From: Burkholderiales bacterium
GTDB taxonomy: Bacteria; Pseudomonadota; Gammaproteobacteria; Burkholderiales; SG8-41
Direction: 5' to 3'
DNA length: 64,000 bases
NCBI GenBank assembly: GCA_030683105.1
Contig: JAUXMZ010000062.1
Span: 42,202-106,201 of the forward strand
In this document: piece after piece, positions 43,477-53,403 of the stretch
Position numbering within the stretch: position 1 is the first letter of the stretch
Layout: every line of letters begins with the position of its first letter
Translations under genes and position numbers: made by a program
The notes under the pieces: model-generated
What the model was told of the DNA's origin: nothing
Database searches by the model: none
The model's input: only the letters and a program-made list of their open reading frames with translations

Positions 43477-45560
43477 GCCAGGCGACCTTCAGTCAGAGCG
43501 CATTTACCCAGCAGCTCAAGAAATACTACTTCTTCTATACCGGCGGCTTCCTCGCCTTCATCATCCTGCTCGCCATCGCCGAGCAGCTGGGGTTGTCGCG
43601 ACAATACATCGGATACACCTTCCTCGTCGCCACTATCGGTCTTTACGCCATGATCGGCATCATGAGCCGCACGGCGGAGGTGGCCGAATACTACGTCGCT
43701 GGACGGCGGGTGCCGGCATTCTTCAACGGCATGGCCACCGGTGCGGACTGGATGAGCGCGGCCTCCTTCATCGGCATGGCCGGCACGCTGTATCTTACCG
43801 GCTTCGACGGCCTCGCGTTCGTCATGGGCTGGACCGGCGGTTATGTGCTGGTGGCGCTGTTTCTCGCGCCGTACCTGCGCAAGTTCGGTCAATTCACCAT
43901 CCCCGACTTCCTTGGCGCGCGCTACGGCGGTAACATCCCGCGCACGATCGGCGTGTTTTGCGCCGTGCTCGCCTCGTTCGTCTACGTGGTGGCGCAGATC
44001 TACGGCGTGGGCCTGATCACCAGCCGCTTCACCGGCCTGGAATTCGGGATCGGGGTGTTCGTCGGCCTCGGCGGCATCCTGGTGTGTTCATTCCTCGGCG
44101 GCATGCGCGCGGTGACCTGGACCCAGGTGGCGCAATACATCATCCTGATCATCGCCTACCTCACTCCCGTGATCTGGCTCGGCATCAAGCACACCGGCAT
44201 CCCGGTGCCGCAGATCGCCTATGGCCCGGTGCTGCAGAAAGTGACCGATCTGGAGAAAAAGCTCACTGCCGACCCCAAAGAGCAGGAAGTGCGCAAAATC
44301 TTCAAGGACAGGGCGGATGCCGCCAATGCCGCGTTGAAGGACCCGGGCAAGGCCTACGCTGAAGGCAAAGCCGCTATCGAGAAGAACGCGGCCGACCTGA
44401 AAGCAGCCAACGCGCCTGCCGACAAGGTGGCCGCAGCGGAAAAAGCCGTTGCGGCCTATCCCAAGGACGTGGATGCGGCGAAGGAGCAATGGGGCAAGGA
44501 AAAAGGGCTGGCGGCACGCGCGGCCCCGCCCCGGCCCCATGCCACGCCTTTCCCGGGCAAGGACGAGGCCGCGCAAAACACCGCGCGCCTGAACTTCCTG
44601 GGCATCGTGTTCTGCATGATGTTCGGCACAGCGGCCCTGCCCCACATCCTGATGCGCTACTACACCACGCCCAGCGTGACGGAAGCGCGGCGCTCGGTGT
44701 TCTGGTCGCTGTTCTTCATCTTCCTGCTCTACTTCACCGCGCCCTGCCTGGCCGTGCTGGCCAAGTACGAGGTGTATTCGGGGCTGGTCGGCAGCGCATT
44801 CGCCGAACTGCCGCGATGGGCGGCGGCGTGGGCGACGGTCGATCCAACGCTGCTCAACATCACCGACATCAACAAGGACGGCATCGTGCAACTGGCGGAA
44901 ATCGTCATCGGCGGCGACCTGATCGTGCTGATGACGCCGGAAATCGCCGGCCTGCCCTACGTGGTATCGGGGCTGGTGGCGGCCGGCGGCCTGGCCGCGG
45001 CGCTGTCCACCGCGGACGGCCTGCTGCTGACCATCGCCAACGCGCTGTCGCACGACGTCTATTACAAGATGATCGACCCGCATGCTTCCACCAAACGCCG
45101 CGTCTCCGTGTCCAAGGCGCTGCTGCTGGTTGTGGCTTTGGTTGCGGCCTACGTAACGTCGCTCAAACCGGGGAACATCCTGTTCCTGGTCGGCGCGGCG
45201 TTCTCGATCGCTGCTTCCTCGTTCTTCCCGGCTCTCGTGCTAGGCGTATTCTGGAAGCGGGCCAACAAGTACGGCGCCATTGCCGGCATGCTGGTCGGGC
45301 TGGGGGTGTGTCTGTATTACATGGCCGTCACCTACCCGTTCCTGCGCGACATGATAGGCATCACCAAGCCCATCGCCGAGTACATGTGGTTCGGTTTGAA
45401 CCCGATCTCGGCCGGCGTGTTCGGATTGCCGCTGGGCATGCTGACCATCATCATTGTCAGCCTGCTCACCCCGGCGCCGGACAAGGAAACCCAGGAACTG
45501 GTAGAGCACGTGCGCTACCCGAACCTGCGCGGCGACACCGTGGTATCCGAAGCCGCGTAA
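43473..45560 (+). CDS. Sodium:solute symporter, VC_2705 subfamily (acetate-type)
   Basis: 695 residues, longer than the typical 550-600. Multi-helix symporter fold with EVAEYYVAGRRVPAFFNGMA, IPDFLGARYGGN and GLAAALSTADGLLLTIANAL. Residues about 258-368 form a charged Lys/Ala-rich insert predicted helical or coiled (KKLTADPKEQEVRKIFKDRA through PRPHATPFPGKDE). Near residue 465 DINKDGIVQLAE fits an EF-hand loop. Relatives move acetate or other short carboxylates; the local acs gene supports acetate. A strong terminator follows at 45581. Confidence 0.88.
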   Translation: MSQATFSQSAFTQQLKKYYFFYTGGFLAFIILLAIAEQLGLSRQYIGYTFLVATIGLYAMIGIMSRTAEVAEYYVAGRRVPAFFNGMATGADWMSAASFIGMAGTLYLTGFDGLAFVMGWTGGYVLVALFLAPYLRKFGQFTIPDFLGARYGGNIPRTIGVFCAVLASFVYVVAQIYGVGLITSRFTGLEFGIGVFVGLGGILVCSFLGGMRAVTWTQVAQYIILIIAYLTPVIWLGIKHTGIPVPQIAYGPVLQKVTDLEKKLTADPKEQEVRKIFKDRADAANAALKDPGKAYAEGKAAIEKNAADLKAANAPADKVAAAEKAVAAYPKDVDAAKEQWGKEKGLAARAAPPRPHATPFPGKDEAAQNTARLNFLGIVFCMMFGTAALPHILMRYYTTPSVTEARRSVFWSLFFIFLLYFTAPCLAVLAKYEVYSGLVGSAFAELPRWAAAWATVDPTLLNITDINKDGIVQLAEIVIGGDLIVLMTPEIAGLPYVVSGLVAAGGLAAALSTADGLLLTIANALSHDVYYKMIDPHASTKRRVSVSKALLLVVALVAAYVTSLKPGNILFLVGAAFSIAASSFFPALVLGVFWKRANKYGAIAGMLVGLGVCLYYMAVTYPFLRDMIGITKPIAEYMWFGLNPISAGVFGLPLGMLTIIIVSLLTPAPDKETQELVEHVRYPNLRGDTVVSEAA

Positions 45561-45580
45561 CACCGGCTTTTCGCAAGACG

Positions 45581-45609
45581 ACAAAGCCCGCTTCGGCGGG
45601 CTTTGTTAT
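45581..45609 (+). terminator. Rho-independent terminator after the symporter
   Basis: AAAGCCCGC (45583-45591), a TTCG tetraloop and GCGGGCTTT (45596-45604) form a perfect stem, followed by TGTTATTT. It lies 20 bases after the symporter stop. Confidence 0.9.
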
Positions 45610-45624
45610 TTCAGGCGGCATGCA

Positions 45625-45652
45625 TTGGACCACAGACCGGCTGTGGTAGAAT
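45625..45652 (+). promoter_or_regulatory. Probable sigma-70 promoter of the interrupted tRNA-Ser
   Basis: TTGGAC (45625-45630) and TAGAAT (45647-45652) are 16 bases apart with a TG before the -10. The sequence CCGG...TGGTA(G/A)AATGCGC recurs before the intact tRNA (TGGTAAAAT at 46019-46027), so the promoter region is duplicated too. Confidence 0.55.
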
Positions 45653-45700
45653 GCGCCCCTTCCGGAGAGGTGGATGAGTGGTTTAAGTCGCACGCCTGGA

Positions 45701-45784
45701 CAATACGCGGCAGCTTATTGCGGCGCAGACTAACCTTCAGACAACACGCGGAGCTTGTTGCGGTGAAGACTGACCTTTAGGTCA
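45701..45784 (+). repeat. Tandem 41-nt repeats with hairpins inside insert 1
   Basis: Two degenerate copies (45701-45741 and 45742-45782) each begin with a 5-bp hairpin: CAATA/TATTG and CAACA/TGTTG. The T-A to C-G exchange is a compensatory change. A TGACC/GGTCA tetraloop hairpin (45771-45784) follows. Just after, a 14-nt unit is also duplicated (45784-45797 and 45798-45811). Confidence 0.8.
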
Positions 45785-45846
45785 TGTCGGAGCCAATATG
45801 TCGAAGCCAAAGCGTGTGTACGGTGTAAGCCGTACCGAGGGTTCGA

Positions 45847-45956
45847 CAACCGAACATCCGGTGAATGTTCGGTTGGACGCCGGGACGTATTGAGGCCCGG
45901 CGGTCCCGAGCCGGAGTGTGGCGAGGGATGCGTGGATCGCAGAGGCAATGCGAGAC
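45847..45956 (+). repeat. Series of inverted repeats inside insert 2
   Basis: An 11-bp perfect stem CAACCGAACAT/ATGTTCGGTTG (45847-45857 with 45865-45875) is followed by CGCCGGG/CCCGGCG (45878-45884 with 45896-45902), TCCC/GGGA, and a nested GCGT..TCGCA/TGCGA..ACGC stem (about 45931-45957). The insert would fold almost completely as RNA. Confidence 0.75.
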
Positions 45957-46037
45957 GCGCACAATCCCGCCCTCTCTAAACTAAATAGTCTGACGTCAGC
46001 CGGTTGCAACCGGTGATCTGGTAAAATGCGCACCTCC

Positions 46038-46129
<92 letters not shown>

Positions 46130-46132
46130 AAT

Positions 46133-46160
46133 AAAAGAGCCCATCTTGGGCTCTTTTTAT
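46133..46160 (+). terminator. Rho-independent terminator after tRNA-Ser
   Basis: AAAAGAGCCC, loop ATCTT, GGGCTCTTTT and further T residues begin four bases after the tRNA CCA. Being symmetric in A and T runs it can serve both strands, including the minus-strand SDR gene. Confidence 0.9.
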
Positions 46161-46210
46161 TTGGCGGTATGGGGAGGACTCATTCGAACCCGCTGGTTCT
46201 TCGGATTTTG

Positions 46211-46990
46211 TCAGTATGTCCCGGGATACGTCCCCCCGTCGATCAGGAAGTTTTGCCCGGTGATGAACGCCGCCTGTGCGCTGCAGACGTAAGCGCATAA
46301 TTCACCGAATTCCGCCGGGTCGCCGAAGCGGCCTGCGGGTATGGTTTTGCTGCGTGCTTCCAGATGCTGCTCGAGCGTCTGCCCGGCCGCTTTGGCGTTA
46401 ACGGCCAACCTGCCTTTCAGACGGTCGGTCGCGAACTGGCCAGGCAGGATGTTGTTGATGGTTACGTTGTGGCGCACAGTCTTGCGCGCGAGCCCGGCAA
46501 CGAAGCCGGTGAGTCCGGAGCGCGCGGCATTTGACAGCCCGAGCTCCTCGATCGGCGCCTTGACCGAGTTGGACGTAATGTTGACGATACGGCCGAACTT
46601 GCGCCCGATCATACCGTCCACCGTGGCCCTGATGAGTTCGATAGGCGTCAGCATGTTGGCATCGACCGCCTTGATCCAGTCCTCCCGGTTCCAGTCGCGA
46701 AAATCTCCGGGCGGTGGCCCGCCGGCATTGTTGACGAGAATGTCGGGCTGCGGGCAGGCTGCGAGCGCCGCCGCCCGCCCTTCCGCTGTCGTGATGTCCG
46801 CGGCAACGGCTGTCACCCGTGCCCCTGTTGCCGACCGGATATCGGCGGCTGTCTGTTCGAGCGCCTCGCGCCCGCGCGCGACGATGGTGACGTTTGCGCC
46901 CTCGCGGGCGAGCGACATGGCGCAGGCCCTGCCCAATCCCTTGCTCGCTGCGCACACCAGCGCGTTCCTGCCCTTGATGCCGAGGTCCAT
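46211..46990 (-). CDS. SDR-family oxidoreductase lacking the usual YxxxK
   Basis: 259 residues with a Rossmann fold: cofactor loop CAASKGLGRACAMSLARE, VNNAGGPPPGDFRDW, the catalytic-Ser region RIVNITSNSVKAP and a C-terminal ITGQNFLIDGGTYPGTY. Where classical enzymes have Tyr-x-x-x-Lys, this one reads LGLSNAARSGLTGF, with no Tyr and an Arg. A known group of SDR proteins with LSNxxR in this place exists, so this is family-wide rather than a fresh mutation. Substrate unknown. ATG start at 46990; it converges on the tRNA-Ser terminator. Confidence 0.88.
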   Translation of the reverse strand: MDLGIKGRNALVCAASKGLGRACAMSLAREGANVTIVARGREALEQTAADIRSATGARVTAVAADITTAEGRAAALAACPQPDILVNNAGGPPPGDFRDWNREDWIKAVDANMLTPIELIRATVDGMIGRKFGRIVNITSNSVKAPIEELGLSNAARSGLTGFVAGLARKTVRHNVTINNILPGQFATDRLKGRLAVNAKAAGQTLEQHLEARSKTIPAGRFGDPAEFGELCAYVCSAQAAFITGQNFLIDGGTYPGTY

Positions 46991-47104
46991 TTAAATTTCC
47001 TGATTGATTGCAGCAGATGAAAAGAACGATAATCTTAGCACGACGACAGCCGCGATCCTGAAAGCGAAGCGCCGGCGGCACCAACCTCCACAAGGAGAAC
47101 TCCG

Positions 47105-48085
47105 ATGAAATCGACGAATGGTCCGCGGCTGGTCCGCGTGCTGTTGCTCCTGGCGCTCTCGGGCATGGCATGGGCGGTGCAGGCCCAGGCCTATCCCGTC
47201 AAGCCGGTCCGCATGATCGTGCCATTCGCGCCCGGCGGGAACACCGACATCATTGCCCGCATTGTTGCCCCCGAGATGGCCAAGGCGCTAGGCCAGCAGA
47301 TCATCATCGACAACCGCGGCGGTGCGGGCAGCATGCTCGGCACCGATGCCGCGGCCAAATCGCCACCCGACGGCTATACGCTGCTGATGGTTTCGGCAGC
47401 GCACGTCATCAATCCGGCAATGGTAAAGAAGCTGCCGTTCGATCCGGTGAGCAGCTTCGCCGCGATTTCCATGGTGGCTGACGTGCCGAGCGCGCTGGTG
47501 GTGCACCCGTCATTGCCGGTCAGGAACGTGAAGGATCTGATTAACCTTGCCAGGGCGAACCCGGGTAAGCTCAATTATGCGAGCGCCGGCCGCGGCAGCA
47601 TCGGCCATCTGTCGGCGGAACTGCTCGGCTCGATGGCCGGGATCAAGATGACGCATATACCGTACAAGGGCGCGGGACCGGCGGTGGTCGATACGATGGC
47701 CGGCCATGTCGAACTGCTGATCAGCAGCATGCCGGCCGTGATCGGATTTGCGCGCTCCGGCAAGCTGCGCATGATCGCGCAGGGCGGCGAGAAGCGCTCG
47801 ACTGCCGCGCCCGACGTGCCCACGATGATCGAAGCCGGTGTTCCGGGTTTTGTAGTCTCGGCAGGATTCGGCTTGTTTGCGCCGGCCGGAACACCGCGTC
47901 CGGTGATCGACCGCGTGCTCGCCGCACTGAAATCGGCGCTGTCGGATTCCGCGGTTCGCAAGAACCTGTCCGACCAGGGTGCAGAGCCGGTCGGCGGCAC
48001 ACCGGAAGCCTATGCCGCATTCACCCGCTCGGAAATTGACAAATGGATCAAGGTCGCCCGCACAGCCGGCATCCAACCCGAATGA
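47105..48085 (+). CDS. Bug-family tripartite tricarboxylate transporter substrate-binding protein
   Basis: A periplasmic solute receptor, 326 residues: signal peptide ending GMAWAVQAQA, then the family N-terminus YPVKPVRMIVPFAPGGNTDI, VIDNRGGAGSMLGT-like IIIDNRGGAGSMLGTDAAAK, and YASAGRGSIGHLSAELLG. AAGGAG precedes the ATG. Bug receptors are very numerous in Burkholderiales; no TctAB membrane genes are beside it, so it is an orphan receptor. Ligand unknown, probably a carboxylate or small aromatic acid. Confidence 0.93.
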   Translation: MKSTNGPRLVRVLLLLALSGMAWAVQAQAYPVKPVRMIVPFAPGGNTDIIARIVAPEMAKALGQQIIIDNRGGAGSMLGTDAAAKSPPDGYTLLMVSAAHVINPAMVKKLPFDPVSSFAAISMVADVPSALVVHPSLPVRNVKDLINLARANPGKLNYASAGRGSIGHLSAELLGSMAGIKMTHIPYKGAGPAVVDTMAGHVELLISSMPAVIGFARSGKLRMIAQGGEKRSTAAPDVPTMIEAGVPGFVVSAGFGLFAPAGTPRPVIDRVLAALKSALSDSAVRKNLSDQGAEPVGGTPEAYAAFTRSEIDKWIKVARTAGIQPE

Positions 48086-48124
48086 TCGGACTCTGACTTT
48101 ATATATTTTTGCCAGGAGATGCAC

Positions 48125-48742
48125 ATGACCAAGCCAGTTCGCAAAAAACCCGCCGCGGCCAGGAAGCCCGTTCGGCGATTTTCCTGGCTGCGCCTTCCGG
48201 AGCCCGCGAGCTGCGAGCCGGCGGTTCAGCGGCTACAGGAAGAAAGCCGCGAGCGCCTGGGCTATGTGCGCAATTTTCTCAAACTGCCGTTCGGGCCCGG
48301 CCGGCTTGCGCTCTACCAGGGCTATCTCGACCGGTTGATGCGCTCGGTGGACGGTCATCTTCCGCCGCTCGAGCGCGAGCTGCTTGCGCTGGTGACAAGC
48401 GTGGAAAATCGCTGCGAGGTATGCATCCTGTCGCATGCCGCGGCACTGAAGAAGCACGGAATGGACCGCCATCTGGTCGATGCGATGGCGCTTGCCTGGC
48501 GTCGTGCCGAACTCTCCCCGCGGCACCACGCGCTCGCGGAGTTCGCCTCAAAGCTCACGCTGCACCCCGCTGATGTTGACGCGACTCTGATGGGCGGACT
48601 GCGCGCAGCAGGGTTTGGCGAAGAGGAGATCTTCGAGGCGATCCAGGTCGTTGCAATCTACAATTCCAACAACCGCCTCAACAACGCCCTCGGCATGCAG
48701 CCCAACGACGAGGCCAGGCCGGGCTTCCAGCAGGCGCAATAG
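48125..48742 (+). CDS. AhpD-like peroxidase-related protein
   Basis: About 205 residues of the carboxymuconolactone decarboxylase/AhpD superfamily, with the redox motif ENRCEVCILSH (Glu, CxxC and His), typical of the uncharacterised peroxidase-related branch. The tail YNSNNRLNNALGMQPN is also family-like. I choose the ATG at 48125 because AGGAG ends six bases before it; an ATG at 48119 sits right on the ribosome binding site. The basic N-terminus (VRKKPAAARKPVRRF) is unusual. It follows the Bug receptor by 39 bases and may be its operon partner. Confidence 0.85.
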   Translation: MTKPVRKKPAAARKPVRRFSWLRLPEPASCEPAVQRLQEESRERLGYVRNFLKLPFGPGRLALYQGYLDRLMRSVDGHLPPLERELLALVTSVENRCEVCILSHAAALKKHGMDRHLVDAMALAWRRAELSPRHHALAEFASKLTLHPADVDATLMGGLRAAGFGEEEIFEAIQVVAIYNSNNRLNNALGMQPNDEARPGFQQAQ

Positions 48743-48790
48743 CCGCTATCCCGCCGTTACGTGGCGTTTTAATTCACCGATCAACAATTG

Positions 48791-48818
48791 AAAAAACGGG
48801 CACACAGGCCCGTTTTTT
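48791..48818. terminator. Bidirectional terminator
   Basis: AAAAAACGGGC (48791-48801) and GCCCGTTTTTT (48808-48818) flank a six-base loop. It lies between the AhpD-like gene (plus) and the GAF-ATPase gene (minus) and gives a T-run on either strand. Confidence 0.92.
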
Positions 48819-48836
48819 CTGCCGCCTGCCCGCCTC

Positions 48837-51167
48837 CTACTTGATGCAAACCGCGCGCACAGCCTGCATACTGGTGTGCCCCTGCAGGACCTTTTCGATG
48901 CCGTCCTGCTTCAGCGTCCGCATGCCTTCGTTCACCGCGGTGGTCAGTATCGCGGACACCCGGGTATGCTCCTGGATATGCAGCTTGATGGCGTCCGAAG
49001 CCGCCAGGAGTTCGTGCAGGCCAATCCGCCCTCTGTAACCCGTGTTGCGGCATTCATCGCAGCCGACCGACTCATAGAGTATGAACTGCCCGTTTTCGTA
49101 GGCATAATTCTTCACCCACTCAGCGTATATGGCTTCGCGCGCCGCTTTGGGATCGGATTTGAACTGATGGGTATGCCTGAGTTCCTCGATGAATTCCGTG
49201 AGCATCGTTTTGACTTCATCCTGCTTGCCCATGTGCGGTTTCTTGCACTTGGGGCATAGCCGCTTTGCAAGACGCTGCGCCATCACACCCAGCAGCGCGT
49301 CGGCGAAGTTAAACGGGTCCATGCCCATGTCGAGCAGCCGGGAGATGCTTTCCGGAGCGCTGTTGGTATGGAGCGTCGCGAAAACACGGTGACCGGTCAG
49401 CGAAGCCTCGATACCGATGGCAACCGTTTCCTTGTCGCGAAGCTCGCCAACCATGATCACGTCCGGGTCGGCGCGCAGGAAGGCGCGCATCGCGCGCGCG
49501 AACGTCAGATCGGCACGCACGTTGATCTGCACCTGGCGCAGCGATTCCTCGGTGATTTCGACGGGATCTTCCGCGGTCCAGATCTTGGTCTCGGGAGTAT
49601 TGATATAGCCCAGCACCGAATGCAGCGTGGTCGTTTTCCCCGAGCCGGTCGGCCCGCACACCAGAAACAGGCCATAAGGCTTGGAAATCAGGGATTGCAG
49701 CAACTGCTGATTGTGCGAACTGAGGCCCAGTTCCCCGAGCGGAACCGGCTTGCCCGCCGCCAGGATCCGCAATACCACGTCTTCCTTGCCGCCGGATGTC
49801 GGGATCGTGGCAACACGCAATTCTATATCGAGCGAGGAAAGATACTGCTTGTATTTAATTTTTCCGTCCTGCGGTTCCCTGCGGTTGGAAATATCCAGAT
49901 CGGCCATGATTTTGATGCGCGCAACCAGCTTCGCGTGATAGCTTGCCGGAACCTCGATATAGTCCATCAGCGAACCGTCGATGCGAAAACGGATCCTGGT
50001 CTTGCCATTGCCCTGGCGCGGCTCGATGTGGACGTCGGAGGCGCGCATTTTATGGGCTTCGACTACGATTTTGTGAACCAGCTGCACCGTGGCGCTGTCC
50101 GGCTCCACGCGTTCATCGTTAGCGCTGCCGCTGCCGCGCTCCTCCGCCGCGTCCCGCTCCATCCTTCTGATGATCGTGTCAACGGACGCGGGCGTGCTGT
50201 CCACTCCATAGAATTGTTCAACCGTTGCCGTAAATTCGCGATTCGTGCAAACACGGTAACTGATCTTTTCCTTGATGAAGACGTGATTGACGATACGAGA
50301 GCCGATCACATGCTCGGGGTCGGGAGTCATGATGACCAAATCGTTATCGGTTTCCTCGACCGGAATCCAGGCCTGGCTCTCCACGAAATTGCGCTTGAGC
50401 TTTCTCAGCAGATGTACGGGCCTGATCCGGTCTTTGCGAAACGGCTCGTGCGGCAAGCCGTAAAATTTGGACAAAGCCCGGCCCAGGGCCGTGTCAGTGA
50501 CCTGAAATTCGTCGGCCAGCACCTGCTCGATGTCGACTTTTTTTCTGCGCGCCAGATTGATGGCAAGCCCCAGTTCCGCAGCGGCTATCACGCCTTCAAT
50601 CACCAGATAATCGTATTTGGTCTTGATGGCAGGGCGCCCGGTCACCTCCCGGTTCCTGAAAGCGACCGCCAGCGTCTTGCACAACCCGATCACGCCATCT
50701 TCAACGGCACTGGAAAAAGGCTGGCCTGACTTGGAGTTGATGATCTGCACCACGCCGATAGCCTCACTCGAGTCAGCACTGGCGAAAATCGGCGCTGCAA
50801 GCATTTGCTTGGTCAGGTATCCCGTCGACTTGTCGACATCTCTGAGGAAATACACCGGGGGATCAAAGCTATTGAGTTCCTCGATATCGTATACATTTTT
50901 GATGTTGATCACGCGCTTGTGGCGTGCCGCATAGCCGGCGATGCTGTATTCAGCCGAGATAGGCAGTTTCAAATCGTCATGCGCATCAAGACCGGTCTTG
51001 ATCTTCGACACGATCAGGGTTTTGTCTTCGTTGACGAGATAAATCGTGAGCCGGTCCGCCTCCAGGACGTCGCAGATATCCTGACTGATGTCGCGCAATA
51101 TCTCATCGATATTGTCCGCCGCGCTGATCTTGCCCGAGATCTCCTGGAGTTTCCTGGATAAAATCAC
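48837..51167 (-). CDS. GAF domain fused to GspE/PilB-type secretion ATPase
   Basis: 776 residues. Residues 1-175 are a GAF domain (ILRDISQDICDVLEADRLTI, YLTKQMLAAPIFASAD, GVVQIINSKSG). Residues about 190-335 are the N-terminal GspE/MshE domain. The ATPase follows: SDVHIEPRQGNGKTRIRFRI, Walker A VCGPTGSGKTTTLH (about 504), Asp box TAEDPVEI, VMVGELRDKET and ATLHTNSAPESISRL. A zinc site is split: LCPKCKKPH (about 639) and GCDECRNTGYRGRIG (about 702). GTG start with AGGAAA. The GAF part suggests ligand or redox control of assembly. No other secretion genes are near. Confidence 0.9.
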   Translation of the reverse strand: MILSRKLQEISGKISAADNIDEILRDISQDICDVLEADRLTIYLVNEDKTLIVSKIKTGLDAHDDLKLPISAEYSIAGYAARHKRVINIKNVYDIEELNSFDPPVYFLRDVDKSTGYLTKQMLAAPIFASADSSEAIGVVQIINSKSGQPFSSAVEDGVIGLCKTLAVAFRNREVTGRPAIKTKYDYLVIEGVIAAAELGLAINLARRKKVDIEQVLADEFQVTDTALGRALSKFYGLPHEPFRKDRIRPVHLLRKLKRNFVESQAWIPVEETDNDLVIMTPDPEHVIGSRIVNHVFIKEKISYRVCTNREFTATVEQFYGVDSTPASVDTIIRRMERDAAEERGSGSANDERVEPDSATVQLVHKIVVEAHKMRASDVHIEPRQGNGKTRIRFRIDGSLMDYIEVPASYHAKLVARIKIMADLDISNRREPQDGKIKYKQYLSSLDIELRVATIPTSGGKEDVVLRILAAGKPVPLGELGLSSHNQQLLQSLISKPYGLFLVCGPTGSGKTTTLHSVLGYINTPETKIWTAEDPVEITEESLRQVQINVRADLTFARAMRAFLRADPDVIMVGELRDKETVAIGIEASLTGHRVFATLHTNSAPESISRLLDMGMDPFNFADALLGVMAQRLAKRLCPKCKKPHMGKQDEVKTMLTEFIEELRHTHQFKSDPKAAREAIYAEWVKNYAYENGQFILYESVGCDECRNTGYRGRIGLHELLAASDAIKLHIQEHTRVSAILTTAVNEGMRTLKQDGIEKVLQGHTSMQAVRAVCIK

Positions 51168-51458
51168 GTCGTTTCCTGTTCCACAGTTAGTCGCATCTGC
51201 AGCTACGCCGTTTTAGCTGACCTGCGGCATAGACCGGCCCCAGGGCCGGGCACGATCACAGAACACATTACAAGGCAGAGTTCGGCTCGCCAGGCTGGGC
51301 GGTATGGCTCATTCTGCGTAGCCGGTTCCTAGCCCATTGACCGATGGTTCAGTTTAGCAGAAATATGCCTTATAACTTTGATCTGAAACAATTTATATCG
51401 GCAGGCTGGTCTGCCTGTCAAGCGCTGTTCAGCGGCAGTGTCATGGTTCAAATTTTCT

Positions 51459-53360
<1,902 letters not shown>

Positions 53361-53403
53361 TGCTGTTCTCCTCCAAGAACGTACCAATTAAAATCATGAA
53401 CAG

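Larger units (their letters stand above)
45664..45977 (+). pseudogene. tRNA-Ser(GGA)-like gene split by two structured inserts
   Basis: Three pieces of the downstream intact tRNA-Ser appear in order. Piece 1 (45664-45700) is identical over 37 nt from the 5' end to the last anticodon base. Piece 2 (45810-45846) is identical over 37 nt through the variable arm to the T loop. Piece 3 (45964-45977) matches 12 of 14 positions of the T-stem/acceptor strand, with an A-G mismatch introduced in the T stem and no CCA. Between them lie inserts of about 109 nt (anticodon loop, 3' of the anticodon) and 117 nt (T loop). It could be a decaying duplicate, a spliced tRNA or a tRNA-derived structured RNA. The sequence alone cannot decide. 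Confidence 0.8.

Noticed and set aside
45701-45809. Group I intron in the first tRNA insert
   Set aside because: About 109 nt is too short for the conserved group I core, and I see no P/Q/R/S elements.
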